DNA of 64,000 nucleotides from Zingiber officinale (taxonomy: Eukaryota; Streptophyta; Magnoliopsida; Zingiberales; Zingiberaceae), in contig NC_055997.1 of the NCBI RefSeq assembly GCF_018446385.1, positions 40,056,254 to 40,120,253 on the forward strand. The letters run 5' to 3'. Of this stretch, positions 1-11,989 are shown one piece after another. Position 1 is the first letter of the stretch. Every line of letters begins with the position of its first letter. The notes beneath the pieces are model-generated. The model was not told the origin of the DNA. It saw only the letters and a list, made by a program, of their open reading frames with translations, and ran no database searches. The translations under genes were made by a program, and so were the position numbers.

Positions 1-1392
1 GGCCGGCCCTAGCTTGAACCCAAGCTAGTGGGGGCCGGCCAAAATAAATTAAAAAGGGATTTTAATTTTAATTTTTATTATGTGGAAGAAATAATTTATT
101 AAAGAGAATTAAAATTAAAATATCTCTCTTGTAAAAGATCTACAAAAGATTAAAGAAAGAGATTAAATCTCTTTCCTTATTTGTAGATTGGTGAGATATT
201 TTATTTTCTCTTTAAAATTATCCACATGTTGATAAAATTAAAATTATAGAAATTTCCTTTTATCAACCATGAAGAGATTTTAAAGAGAAATTTTATTTTT
301 AAAATTTCCGGAAACAAATTAGGAAGTTTTAATTTGTTGATTAAAACTTGTCTAATTTATTTCCTCTTGATGTGGCCGGCCATTAGAGATTAATTGGGGA
401 AATATTATTTTATTTTTCTCAATTAAATCATGTCAAGGGAATTAAGGAAATTTTATTGTAATTAAATTTCCTAATTTGCCTAGGCCAAGGAATATAAAAG
501 AAGGGTGAGGTGCCTTCACAAGACACAACAACCTCTATTATTCTCCCTCTCCTATTCTTTGGTGTGGTCGGCCAACATCTTCTCCTTTCTTCCTCTTTGT
601 GGTGGCCGAAATTCTCTATTGCTTGGAGCTCTTGTGGAGGCCGGATACTACTTGGAGAAGAAGAAGAAGAAGGAGAGAAAGCTTGCATCTCTTGGAGCTT
701 GGTTGGTGTTTTTCTTCTTCCTTGGTGAAGCTTTATTTTTTGTGGCCGAACCTAGCTAGGAGGAGAAGAAGGTGGTTGGTGGTTTCTCATCTTGGAAGAT
801 CGTTGCCCACACAACGTCCGAGATTAGAAGAGGAATACGGTAGAAGATCAAGAGGTTTTTCTACAAGGTATAACTAGTAATTTTTCTTTCCGCATCATAC
901 TAGTTATTTATGGAAATAATACCAAATACAAGAGGCTTACGATTCTAGAATTTCGAATATATTTTTTCGATGTTGTGGTCTTTTGTTTGTTTTTCCTTGT
1001 GATTTGATTGTTCTTTTCGGTTAACCTAAAGTTATTTTAGGAAATTAAATATTAGCTTTCCATAAGAGGTTTTGTCTAGTCGGTGGTGGTTGCTCCCATA
1101 TCCAAGAAGGTCATGTGCCTCGCCACGTCAGTACTGGGAACCAATTATGGAAATTAATATTTAATGGAATTAATAACTTAAGGCGATTTGGGTCGAACGT
1201 GTTAAGTTCCGCAGGAGACCCAAGTCAAAACCTAAAAGAACGAATAGATTAAGTTTTGGATCAAACGTGTTAAGTTCCGCAGGCGATCCAAAATTTAATT
1301 TAAAAGAACACATGGTAGCTAGGAAAAGGTTCAGACCTTTGTACAAAATTTTGTACAGTGGAACCTATAGGTTTTCCGAGTAGCAACCAACA
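1..1392 (+). repeat. Element A 5' LTR (3' portion)
   Basis: Matches 7013-8404 almost base for base and ends in CAACA just before the primer binding site. It contains GGCCGGCC palindromes (1-8, 33-40, 374-381), a TATA box near 491-500 and the U5 part. The missing U3 start is off the left edge. Confidence 0.93.
491..500 (+). promoter_or_regulatory. TATA box of element A 5' LTR
   Basis: AATATAAAAG follows the palindrome-bearing U3 part. The same box is at 7505-7513 in the 3' LTR and, in reverse, near 10424-10432 and 41057-41070 in the related element B. This is the expected LTR promoter position; the start site itself is not visible. Confidence 0.65.
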
Positions 1393-1393
1393 A

Positions 1394-1406
1394 TTGGTAT
1401 CAGAGC
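1394..1406 (+). other. Primer binding site of element A (initiator Met tRNA)
   Basis: TTGGTATCAGAGC lies one base after the LTR end. It is the standard plant copia site complementary to the 3' end of initiator methionine tRNA. Confidence 0.9.
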
Positions 1407-2869
1407 TAGGGTTTTGCCTCTGTGTATTTGGTATTAGTTTAATTATGTACATGTCATACATAATTTAGGCAGGTTAATAGTAGGATGTGCTAACTTTGTG
1501 GATGCAGGATCCAACTATTATGGCTTTTAGTTATTATGTGTGTGATTGGACCCTTGGACATGTCAAGGGCATTTATATGTGTGTGCATGATTGTATTAAA
1601 ATACAGCAGGAGCTGTATTTAGTTTTATTAGGATTTTATTTTTGATCTAGATACATGTACATTCCTTTTATGGAATATAGGATCAAAAATATAAAATTCT
1701 ATTTATGTCGCGGATCAAATCTTGCAAAGCGTGGAACCTTCTTAGGACCAGAGGCGCAGCGGAACTAGGAGCAAGATGGATGCGACAGCTAGACCCGGTG
1801 GCGGTGGCCAAATATGGCAGCAGCTTGGGATGACAACACACGGAGGACAACCAGAAATAAAAGCCATAATAGTTGAAAATTAGATTTTTCTATTTATTGC
1901 TTTTATATTGTGCTGTGTGTGCATGTTAGTTTACAAGTTTAGTAGGCTAGCATAGTTAAAATTCCTCATTTATAAATAACTAAGTGGGAGAGGGATTTTT
2001 AAGTAAATCCCATGGTCTCCATTACTGGTTTGTAAGTGATGCAAACAAACTTGCGCGTTGGCTCTGAGTGCCTTCCTCCATAACGGATGAGCTTGTTTGC
2101 GGATCACTAGAATAGACTTTCATTTTTGGATGACTATAGGAAGTTAATTAAGAGCGTGTGATCTTCCCCAACGGAAGGGGCATAATCTTATTAATGGACT
2201 TAGTGTCAAGTAATGGTATACACTTAGACACATCTAATAGTATCCTCCCCATCGGAGTCACTGCTATTATTTGTGTGACCAAATGAAACCAACTATTAAT
2301 TTGTCATAAAACTAGATTGACAAGATAATAAAATTAAAGGGTTAAAACCCCTCTTACAAATGATTGATTTTGTATACGTCCACACTAACGTGGCATACAA
2401 AATTAACGGTGTTTGAGATAATTTTATTTGTCATAAAGTTACGTTGACAAGATAGTTAATGGGTAAAACCCTCCTCTTACAAATGTTGATTTTGTATATG
2501 TCCACACTAACGTGGCATGCAAAATTCACGGTGTTTTGAGGTGTTGGTAAATTTAAATAGTATTGTTAGAGGAATCAATATTATTTTAAATTTAGAGTCT
2601 TGACCAAATACTTGATTAAAGATAGACCAACTATTAATTTTATTCGTCATAAAGTAAGGTTGACGAGATAATAAAATTAAATGATAAAATTTCCTCTTTG
2701 AATTTGTATACGTCCACACTAACGTGGCATACAAAATTCATGGGGATTTTTAAGGAGTTGATCTTGACCAAATATTTTTGTGATTCTTAGGATTTAAAAT
2801 GTTTGTCAACCCCCTAGTAGTCATACTATAAGAAAGACTTAGCAATCCCAATTATAATGATTGGAAATA
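1407..2869 (+). other. Element A leader, no gag recognised
   Basis: About 1.46 kb between the primer site and the protease remnant. In a normal copia element this would hold gag. I see no gag motif, no CCHC knuckle and no long reading frame. The second half holds imperfect repeats (2340-2760). The same organisation recurs in element B, so loss of gag appears to be a family feature rather than an accident of this copy. Confidence 0.7.
2340..2760 (+). repeat. Imperfect leader repeats with short inverted repeat
   Basis: A block built on tgtatacgtccacactaa followed by cgtggcat recurs at 2371, 2493 and 2705, each followed by a caaaatt / cggtgttt stretch. The core holds CCAC...GTGG arms that could pair. 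Element B has four tighter copies at 29818-30297. Confidence 0.75.
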
Positions 2870-4150
2870 GGACTTGGACATTAAGGTAGACTGTCTTCTT
2901 AGAACTAAGAACAATATAGGTGTATTTAATTCATTAGTTGAAACATGTTTAGTGGTGTTATCTACCAGAACATGGAGTGTAGATACAGATGCCATTAATC
3001 ATGTCCGCAATTCATTGCAGGGTTCCAGGAAACCCAGCAACTAAATGAAAATTAAAACACCGTCTACATGGGCACTACTGTAAAAATGGTAGCTGTTGCA
3101 GTGGGAGATGTTTATCTTTTGATAAGAATAAAATATGGATTTTTTAGTAATTGTCTTTACGCACCAAGTTTAGAAAGAACTAGTTTTCAGTTTCTAAACT
3201 ATTCAAAGAACTTGATATTCTGCCTCTTTTAAATAACAAAGTTGTTATTAAGGAAAAGAGGGAAGTTATCTGTTCTGGTACGTTGGTTGGCAATTTATAA
3301 ATCCAATAACTCTCACGATGCAACAAATGGAGATTAGTAACACATCTTCTAACTTTAAGAGAAAGTAACCTTCGAAAATGAACCAATTATATCTTTGGCT
3401 TCTAAGGCTAGGTTATATTAACTCGAGTAGGATTCATTGGTAGCTGATGAACTTTTGGGTTCATTAGTAGTGGAAATCTTTCCAACCTACGAGTCTTACT
3501 TGGAAGGAAAAATAACCAAGAAGCTTTTAAGTCTAAGGGGTAAGGAATCAAAGATATATTGGAATTGGTTCATTCTGATTTGTGTGATCCTATGAGCATC
3601 CATGCAAGAGGTTGTTTCAAATATTTCATCTATTTTATAGACAACTATTTGAGATACGGATATATTTACTTGATGTGCCGCAAGTCTAAGTGCTTTGATT
3701 AGTTCAAAGAATACGAGGCTGATGTGGAGAAACGGCAAAGTAAAAGTATCAAGACACTACGGTAAGATCGTAGTGGCAAGTACCTCTTGGGAGAATTTAG
3801 GAGTCATTTATCAGAAGTAGGGATTCAATCCCAACTAACTGCACCTGGTACACCCCAACAGAATGGTGTAGGAAAAGGAAGGTATAGGACTCTTATGGAA
3901 ATAAGTAGATTGATGAGTTATTAAGAATATTATCAAAATCATTTTAAGGATATACTCTGGAAACAGGAGTGAAAATAGTACCTTCTAAAGTCAGAACTCT
4001 CTACTCATATAGAATTGCTGAATAGGCATAAGCCTATTTCGAAGCATATTCGGATTCGGGTAGTCCAGCACATATGCAGAAGAGAGACAATGATAAGTTG
4101 GACAGGAATTCACTTGTTTGTAGGTTATCCTAGTGAAATGAAAGTAGGTT
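2870..4150 (+). pseudogene. Element A copia protease-integrase remnant
   Basis: In fragments across frames I read an aspartic protease start whose active-site triad has become Asp-Thr-Asp (2982-2990) instead of Asp-Thr-Gly. A GAG-pre-integrase zinc region follows near 3393-3510, in which the second His is Tyr (RLGYI) and a zinc Cys is Tyr (ESYLEGK). Integrase core text (SDLC, D-Y near 3640) runs to about 3900. Stops and frameshifts occur throughout. The matching region in B has the same two zinc-site changes. It cannot make an active enzyme. Confidence 0.85.
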
Positions 4151-4159
4151 TATAGTCTT

Positions 4160-5935
4160 AAAAATCAGAAGGTCATTGTTAGCATCAATGACCGATTTTT
4201 AGAAAAGGACTATGTAATAAACCATGTGCCTATAAGAAAATTTGTTCTTAAGGAAATAATAAAAGGCATGTCTAATCTAGTACCAACTGTACAAGATGAG
4301 ATACCACAAGGAAACTACAACACATATCACAAATGATACACAATTGCAGAAAGTGTCTTGTCGTAGTGGGAGGGTTGTTAGGCAACCTAAAAAGATTCAT
4401 GTTTTGGGAGAGTTTTTGGACTCGATCCCTGGAGGACATGAACCTGATCTCCGGACATATGACGAAACACTCCAAGATAAAGATGCAACATCTTGGCAAA
4501 GAGTAATGAATAACAGAATTAGAATATATGTATTCTAATAAAATCTGGAAGCTTGTAGAACCACCAAATGGTGTAAAAGCCTTTGGGTGTTAAAAGGTCT
4601 ATAATAGGAAAAGAGGGATAGAAAGGAAGGTAGTAACTTTCAAAGCAAGGCTTGATGAAAAAGGAAACTTTTTCACTGGTAGTCATGCTTAAGTCTATCC
4701 GGATTCTTTTATCTATTTGGCAAATGGATGTCAAGACAGCATTTCTTAATGGAAGTCTTGATGAAAACATCCATATAAAGCAACCAGAAGGGTTCATTGC
4801 AAAGGGCTAAGAGCATCTTGTGTGCAAGCTTAGTCAGTCTATGGACTGAGGTAAAGCTTCAAGGTCTTGGAATATCCGGTTTATCAAAGTAATCTAGACC
4901 TTTGGATTTATTGAGTAAACGGATAAGTCTTGTGTATACAAAAGGTGTGATGGAAACGTGGTGGTATTTCTTGTACTATACGTAGATAGAATTTTTGGTA
5001 GTTGGAAACAATATCAAAATGTTGTCAGAAGTAGGGGTATGATTGTCCAAATAATTCGATATAAAGGACTTGGGAGAATATATATATTCTTGAGATCAAA
5101 GTAATAAGGGATCACAAGAAAAGAATATTTTACTTATCCCAAGCTTCATACATCGAAAAAATCCTTGCTCGTTTTAAGCATGCAAAACTCCAAGAAAGGT
5201 TTCTTACCTTTTAAGGATGGAGTAACTTTATCTAAAGATATGTCTCTGTAGACATCAAAGGAGATAAAGGAAATAAAGGCAGTTCTTTATGCTTCGGCTG
5301 TCGGAAGCCTAATGTATGCTATGCACGAGATCAGAAATCTGTTTTACCAAGGGCATAGTTAGCAGATATCAAAGTAACCCTAGACAAGGACATTGGACTG
5401 CAGTAAAGCATATATTAAAGTACCTTAGAGGTGCTAGAGATTATATGCTAGCTTACAAGGCAGTTAATTTGGTCCCTGTGGGTTACACGGATTTTGGCTT
5501 CCAATCGGATAGGGATAATAATAAGTCAACCTCGGGGTTTTGTGTTTACTTTAGGAGGTAAAGTCATAACTATGGAAGAGTGATAAGCATAGGTGTTTTT
5601 CTGGACTCCACCATAGAAGCTTAGTATATGGCAAGCCTCTGAGGTAGCCATAAAAGCTGAATGACTCAATAACCTCAAGATAGACTTAGATATGATTTCT
5701 GGTTTGTCCAAAGATTGTTACAATTTATTGTAATAATGTTGGTGCAGTAGCAAACTCGAAGAAACCATAAGTCTATAAGGCAAGTAAACACAATAGAGCG
5801 CAAGTACCACCCAATACGAGAAATCGTATAAACGAGGAGAAGTTGTTGCTGCCTAGAATGCATCAGGTGATGACCTATAGATCTTTTCACTAAGGTCCTT
5901 AAGGCAAGAGCTTTTGATGGGCATGTTGAAGGGTT
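4160..5935 (+). pseudogene. Element A copia reverse transcriptase and RNase H remnant
   Basis: Starts with the linker before RT (RSGRVVRQP near 4362). RT follows with WQMDVKTAFLNGSL near 4720-4755, and the catalytic motif reads YVDR at 4979-4990 in place of YVDD. RNase H text is at 5316-5561 (SDRDNNKSTSGFC) and further fragments run to about 5930. In-frame stops are frequent, for example after FIAKG near 4808. Loss of the second catalytic Asp alone would kill polymerase activity. Confidence 0.88.
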
Positions 5936-5980
5936 GGGAATCAGATGTATGGCAGCAGATATGGCAGCTTAGTCTTTTAG

Positions 5981-5993
5981 TATAAGTGGGAGA
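5981..5993 (+). other. Polypurine tract of element A
   Basis: TATAAGTGGGAGA immediately precedes the 3' LTR at 5995. This is the expected plus-strand primer site. The reverse complement, with almost the same bases, precedes the 3' LTR of B at 11930-11945. Confidence 0.85.
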
Positions 5994-5994
5994 T

Positions 5995-8404
5995 TGTCAG
6001 AGTGTATACTAAAAGCCTAGCTTTTGGTATAAACATTTATCTAGAAATAAGAATCACATTGGTCAAATGTCTACATTTATGATAAATGTAGTTGTTCATT
6101 TAATTTATATTGTAGATAACATGGTGTGTGGCGTCACACACAGAGGATCATGTTATCAGTACCTTATAAATTATAAACAGTAGCTCACGACCATAATGGA
6201 AAGGAACAAACCATTGAAAGGTCGTAGTGTAATTAGGTATCAGTTTATCTTGACTGTATAATTACACTAGTACACTCAGAGTGTATTGAGTAGGACCATA
6301 TGAGGTCGTTTCTTTTATACTGACTTTATAAAGAAACAAAGACCTCTGTTATTATGGAAGTGTGTGTTCTTAATCCTAATATAATAACAAGCACATATAT
6401 TTGATATTTATTTCTTTAATTTATCAATGGGTGAGATTTAGTTCGATGAATCAATAAGCCCGATAAGTTGGGAAATGGTATCACTTATAGTGTGTGTTGT
6501 TGATTATAGAAGGAAACTGTGTCCTAGAGATACTAGGTTGATAATGTCCCCAAGAGGAGCTCATAAAGATTGTCATGTTAAACCCTGCAGGTGGACTTAG
6601 TCCGACATGACGATAAGGTTGAGTGGTACTACTCTTGGACTAAGATATTAATTAAATGAGTTGTCAGTAACTCACTTAATTAGTGGACATTCGATATCTT
6701 AAACACAGGGAGACTAACACACTCATAATAAGCAGGAGCCCAAAAATGTAATTTGGGATTGGTGCGGTAGTTCAATAATAGTTCTCTAGTGGAATGAATT
6801 ATTATTGATAAAATTAAGTTGTGTGTTCGGGGCGAACACGGGATGCTTAATTTTATCGGGAGACCAAAATCAATTCCTCCTCTCGGTCCCTATCGTAGTT
6901 TCTTATTTATAGAGTACTATACCCACCTATACCCACCTTCTATACCCACCAATAGGGGCCGGCCAAGCTAGCTTGGGAACCAAGCTAGGGCCGGCCTAGG
7001 TATAAAATTGGGTGGCCTGCCCTAGCTTGAACCCAAGCTAGTGGGGGCCGGCCAAATTAAATTAAAAAGGAATTTTAATTTTAATTTTTATTATGTGGAA
7101 GAAATAATTTATTAAAGAGAATTTAAATTAAAATATCTCTCTTATAAAAGATCTACAAAAGATTAAAGAAAGAAATTAAATCTCTTTCCTTATTTGTAAA
7201 TTGGTGAGATATTTTATTTTCTCTTTAAAATTATCCACATGTTGATAAAATTAAAATTATAGAAATTTCCTTTTATCAACCATGAAGAGATTTTTAAAGA
7301 GAAATTTTATTTTTAAAATTTCCGGAAACAAATTAGGAAGTTTTAATTTGTTGATTAAAACTTGTCTAATTTATTTCCTCTTGATGCGGCCGGCCATTAG
7401 AGATTAATTGGGGAAATATTATTTTATTTTTCTCAATTAAATCATGTCAAGGGAATTAAGGAAATTTTATTGTAATTAAATTTCCTAATTTGCCTAGGCC
7501 AAGGAATATAAAAGAAAGGGTGAAGGTGCCTTCACAAGACACAACAACCTCTATTATTCTCCCTCTCCTATTCTTTGGTGTGGCCGGCCAACATCTTCTC
7601 CCTTTCTTCCTCTTTGTGGTGGCCGAAATTCTCTATTGCTTGGAGCTCTTGTGGAGGCCGGATACTACTTGGAGAAGAAGAAGAAGGAGAGAAAGCTTGC
7701 ATCTCTTGGAGCTTGGTTGGTGTTTTTCTTCTTCCTTGGTGAAGCTTTATTTTTGTGGCCGAACCTAGCTAGGAGGAGAAGAAGGTGGTTGGTGGTTTCT
7801 CATCTTGGAAGATCGTTGCCCACACAACGTCCGAGATTAGAAGAGGAATACGGTAGAAGATCAAGAGGTTTTTCTACAAGGTATAACTAGTAATTTTTAT
7901 TTCCGCATCATGCTAGTTATTTATGGAAATAATACCAAATACAAGAGGCTTACGTTCTAGAATTTCGAATATATTTTTTCGATGTTGTGTTCTTTTGTTT
8001 TTCTTTTCCTTGTGATTTGATTGTTCTTTTCGGTTAACCTAAAGTTATTTTAGGAAATTAAATATTAGCTTTCCATAAGAGGTTTTGTCTAGTCGGTGGT
8101 GGTTGCTCCCATATCCAAGAAGGCCATGTGCCTCGCCACGTCAGTACTGGGAACCAATTATGGAAATTAATATTTAATGGAATTAATAACTTAAGGCGAT
8201 TTGGGTCGAACGTGTTAAGTTCCGCAGGAGACCCAAGTCAAAACCTAAAAGAACGAATAGATTAAGTTTTGGATCAAACGTGTTAAGTTCCGCAGGAGAT
8301 CAAAAATTTAATTTAAAAAACACATGGTAGCTAGGAAAAGGTTCAGACCTTTGTACAAAATTTTGTACAGTGGAACCTATAGGTTTTCCGAGTAGCAACC
8401 AACA
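5995..8404 (+). repeat. Element A 3' LTR (2,410 bp)
   Basis: Begins TGTCAGAGTG after the polypurine tract and ends CAACA at 8404. Around 6955-7053 it contains two inverted repeats with arms like TAGCTTGG/CCAAGCTA next to GGCCGGCC palindromes, then an AT-rich stretch, a TATA box at 7505-7513 and U5. Short frames of 60-95 codons inside it are repeats of the same LTR text and are not genes. Confidence 0.95.
6955..7053 (+). repeat. Palindrome and hairpin cluster in element A U3
   Basis: GGCCGGCC at 6957-6964, 6989-6996 and 7046-7053 frames two hairpin-like segments with arms AGCTTGG/CCAAGCT. Partly repeated at 1-40. Element B 5' LTR carries the same type of cluster at 41690-41770. Confidence 0.8.
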
Positions 8405-9509
8405 GTAGGGGGCATAACTTTTAAGATGATGAATAAAGAAGTTCGGTGGAATTTTAGTGATTTCAATAACTATTTTGGTTTATCCATTGGTGGTGCCCGA
8501 GGATTTGATGATGAAATTAGGTGGAATGAATTTTTGACGTCGATAACCGGATCAAAAGACCCTTATGAGCCATCTAGAGCCAAAGCATCCTGCATGCAAA
8601 ACCCGACCTTTAGATACCTTCACCAAGTGATGAGCAAAATGATCTTTGGTCGAGGAGAGAGCGATGGGGTAGTTAGAAAGATAGAATTGTATTCTCTTTG
8701 GCGATGTTAAATAAAGTTGATTTTGATTCAGGATTTTATTTTTTGCAAACTTTTTGGAGGGCAGCTAAGGCATCTTCGGGGATGATAGTGTTTGGTGGAT
8801 TGATCACCCAAGTAGCATTCAATTTGGGTTGTGATCTTGATGGATTAGAGGTGATTCATGGTAATGACAAGATCGACATCGATTCTTGTCTTGCTATGAA
8901 GATGATTTGTCGGGATGAGAATGGATTTGCTTTCCCTAGAACCAATGGTTTTCCACTACCGCTTCCTTGCCCTGAGCGCACTTCAATTCGCGACCCCACG
9001 AATTGGGTGATTACTAATTTACACCCCGAGATTGTACCCTCCATTATATAAGAACCCGAGTACCACCAAGAGCCCTGGTCATCAGGACTCCCGCAGCCTT
9101 CCGGACATCCGGACCCTCCTAGACACTCTTTTGCATATGGCACGGGATCCTCTAGGTTTGATTTTTCTGACTTCCATACCTCTTTAGACTCCCTTCATGA
9201 GAAGCAAAATACCCAACAATGATTGTTGGAGGGTCGCTTCAAGTTATCTGACGACTAGTTTAGGGAGGTACAGGATCATTTTTGGTTCACTAGGGATATC
9301 TATAGTCAAGTGACAAGGTTCGTTTAGGACTATGATGTTGACCAGGAAAGAATGAGAAATTTTATGGATGATATGGATATCACTAGACAACAAGTAGATG
9401 TCCTATATCAATATCATCAACACCTTGGCCATCTTCCTGGTATGCCTAGATTTCCCCCTGACACACATCGGGGACCCCCTTATCCCCCGCCCCCGCCACC
9501 GTATTGATT
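8405..9509 (+). pseudogene. Athila ORF1-like protein fragment (element C)
   Basis: Two overlapping frames, 8426-8710 and 8698-9051, make one protein after a one-base deletion near 8700 (expected LW-x-MLN, seen as LWRC then stop). Recognisable blocks are FRYLHQVMSK, FGRGE, ELYSLW, DFDSGFYFLQ and IDIDSCLAMKM, with PLPCPERTSIRDPTNW near the end. It continues with stops to a Pro-rich tail near 9480-9507. This resembles the Athila ORF-1 family (function unknown, often placed as env-like). The N-terminus is cut by the end of element A. Confidence 0.75.
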
Positions 9510-9524
9510 TCATCGGGACGATGA

Positions 9525-11929
9525 TGTTGGTTGCTATAGGGAATATCATACCAGTTCCCCTACATAAAAATTTTGTACAAATCCTGAACCTTTACTAACA
9601 ACCTATTGTGTTCTTTAGAAATTAAATTCGGAATTGCAAATGGAACTTAACATTATTGATTCCAAATTTAACTTATCTGTTCTTTTAGGTTTAGACATAG
9701 ATCTCAAACGGAACTTAACATTATTGATCCAAATCCACTCATGTTACAAATTCAATTAAATATTAATTTTGGAGATCGGCTTCCAGGTTAAACATGACGA
9801 GGCACTAGGCCTTCTTGGATATGGAAGCAACCACCACTTCCTAGATAGTCTTTCAATGAAATTTAATATTTAATTTCCTTATACTAACCCTAGGTTTAAC
9901 CAAAAGGAACAATCGAATCATAAATTCAAAAAACAAAAAAAAACATAAACTTAAATCACAAATTCAAAAACTAGAATCTCTAGCCTCTTGTGTTTGGAAT
10001 TCATACAAAGAAAACTAGTATGATGCGGAAAACAATTACTAGTTATACCTTTCTTTGTAAGCAACAACCTCTTGATCTTCTATCGTATTCCTCTTCATAT
10101 CTCAGACGTTGTGTGGGCAACGATCTACCGAGATGAGAATCCACCAAGCCTCCTTCTTCCTTCTTCCAAGTTTTGTCCAAGCACCTTTCTCCAAGAGATA
10201 GCAAGTCTCGGCCACCAACCAAGCTCCAAGGGATGCAAGAGCAAAGCCTCCTTTCTCTCCTTCTTCTCCTAACAAGAACCGGCCACCACAAGAACTCCAA
10301 GAAGGGGATGCACCGGCCACTAAAGAAGAAGAGAAGAGGAGAAGAATAGGGTCGGCCACACACCAAGGAAGAGAGGAGAAACTATAGAAGATATGTTGTG
10401 AGGAGAGGCTCCTCTACCCCCTCTTTTATATTCCTTGGTCTTGGCATATAAGGAAATTTAATTATAATTAAAATTCCCTTATTCTCCTTGTCATTGGTTA
10501 ATAAGGAAAATTTAATTAAAAAATCCTTTTAACCCTTTACATGGCCGGCCACATCACATGCTCCAAATAAGGCAAGTTTTAAACACAAAATTAAAACTTC
10601 CTTATTTATTTCCGGAAATTTTTAAAATAAAAATTTCTCTAATATAAATTAAAATCTCTCTATTAAAACATGTGGATGATTTCCAAAAAGGAAAGTTATC
10701 TTTAAAATTAAAATCTTCCTCTCAATCTATAAATAAGGAAAGATATCAAATCTTTTCTTAATCTTTTGTAGAAACTATAATAGGAAATTTTTAATTTTAA
10801 AACTCTCTTTTATATCATCAAGATGGTTAAACAAAGGAAAGTTTTATCAAAAATTGAAATATTCCTTTTAACTATAAATAAGGAAAGATATCAAACCTTT
10901 CACTTAATCTTTTGTAGAAAGCTATAAAAGGAAATATTTAAATTTTAAACTCTCTTTTAAAACCATAGTATCCACATATGGAAATATTTTAAATAAAATC
11001 TCTTTTATTCTTTACATAGTTAAGAGGCTATGATAGAGACCGAGAGGAGGAATTGGTTTTGGTCTCCCGATGAAATTAGGCTTCCCGTGTTCGCCCCGAA
11101 CACCCAACTTAATTTCATCAATAATAATTCATATCATTAAAGAATTATTATTAAACTACCGCACCAATCGCAAATTACATTTTGGGCTCCTTCTTATTAT
11201 GAGTGTGTTAATCTCCCTGTGTTTAAGATGTCGGATGCCCACTAATTAATTGAGTTACTGACAACTCACTTTAATTAATATCTTAGTCCAAGAGTAGTAC
11301 CACTCAACCTTATTGTCGTGTCGGACTAAGCCCACCTACAGGGTTTAACATGACAATCCTTATGAGCTCCTCTTGAGGACATTATCAACTTAGATTACTA
11401 AGACACAGTTTCCTTCTATAATCAACAACACACACTATATATCATTTCCCAACTTATCGGACCTTTTGATTTATCGAGCTAAATCTCACCTTCTGATAAG
11501 TCAAAGAAATAAATACTAAATATATGTGCTTGTTATTATATTAAGATTAAGAGCACACACTTCCATAATAACTAAGGTATTGTTCTTTTATTAAGTAAAT
11601 ATAAAAAAAAACTTACCTTAAATGGTCCTGCTCAATACACTCAGAGTGTACTAGTGTAATTTTATAGTTTAGATAAACTAATACCAAATTACACTACGAC
11701 TATTCCAATTGTTTGTTCCTATCCATCTTAGTCGTGAGCTATTGTTTATAATTTATAAAGAACCGATAACATGATCTTCTGTGTGTGACACCACACATCA
11801 TGTTATCTACAATATAAATTAATTGAACAACTGCACTTAGCATATAAATGTAGACATTTTTTACCAATGTGATTCTTTATTTCAAAATAAATGTTTACAA
11901 AAGTTAAGCTTTCAGTATACACTTTAACA
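9525..11929 (-). repeat. Element B 3' LTR (2,405 bp)
   Basis: Reverse complement homologue of the A LTR. On the plus strand it starts tgttgg at 9525 and ends taaca at 11929. Compared with the B 5' LTR it lacks about 38 bp near 10640 and about 130 bp near 11020, the second loss removing the GGCCGGCC/hairpin cluster. The minus-strand TATA box is near 10424-10432. Confidence 0.93.
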
Positions 11930-11945
11930 ATCTCCCACTTATACT
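11930..11945 (-). other. Polypurine tract of element B
   Basis: Reverse complement reads AGTATAAGTGGGAGAT next to the LTR boundary, matching the tract of element A. Confidence 0.85.
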
Positions 11946-11989
11946 AAAAGACTATGTTGCCATATGCCTTGTCATACATCTGATTCCCA

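Larger units (their letters stand above)
1..8404 (+). mobile_element. Element A: Ty1/copia LTR retrotransposon, left end outside window
   Basis: Positions 1-1392 and 7013-8404 are direct repeats. The first is followed by a primer binding site and the second belongs to an LTR preceded by a polypurine tract, so this is one plus-strand LTR element whose first ~1,018 bases are off the window. The internal part has decayed protease, integrase, RT and RNase H in copia order, but no recognisable gag. The two LTR copies differ by only a few percent by eye. It ends at 8404 inside element C (Athila-like ORF at 8405). The target duplication cannot be checked because the left end is missing. Confidence 0.93.

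Noticed and set aside
428..877. Several overlapping frames at the left edge
   Set aside because: LTR sequence of element A repeated at 7490-7890; frames are not conserved as proteins.
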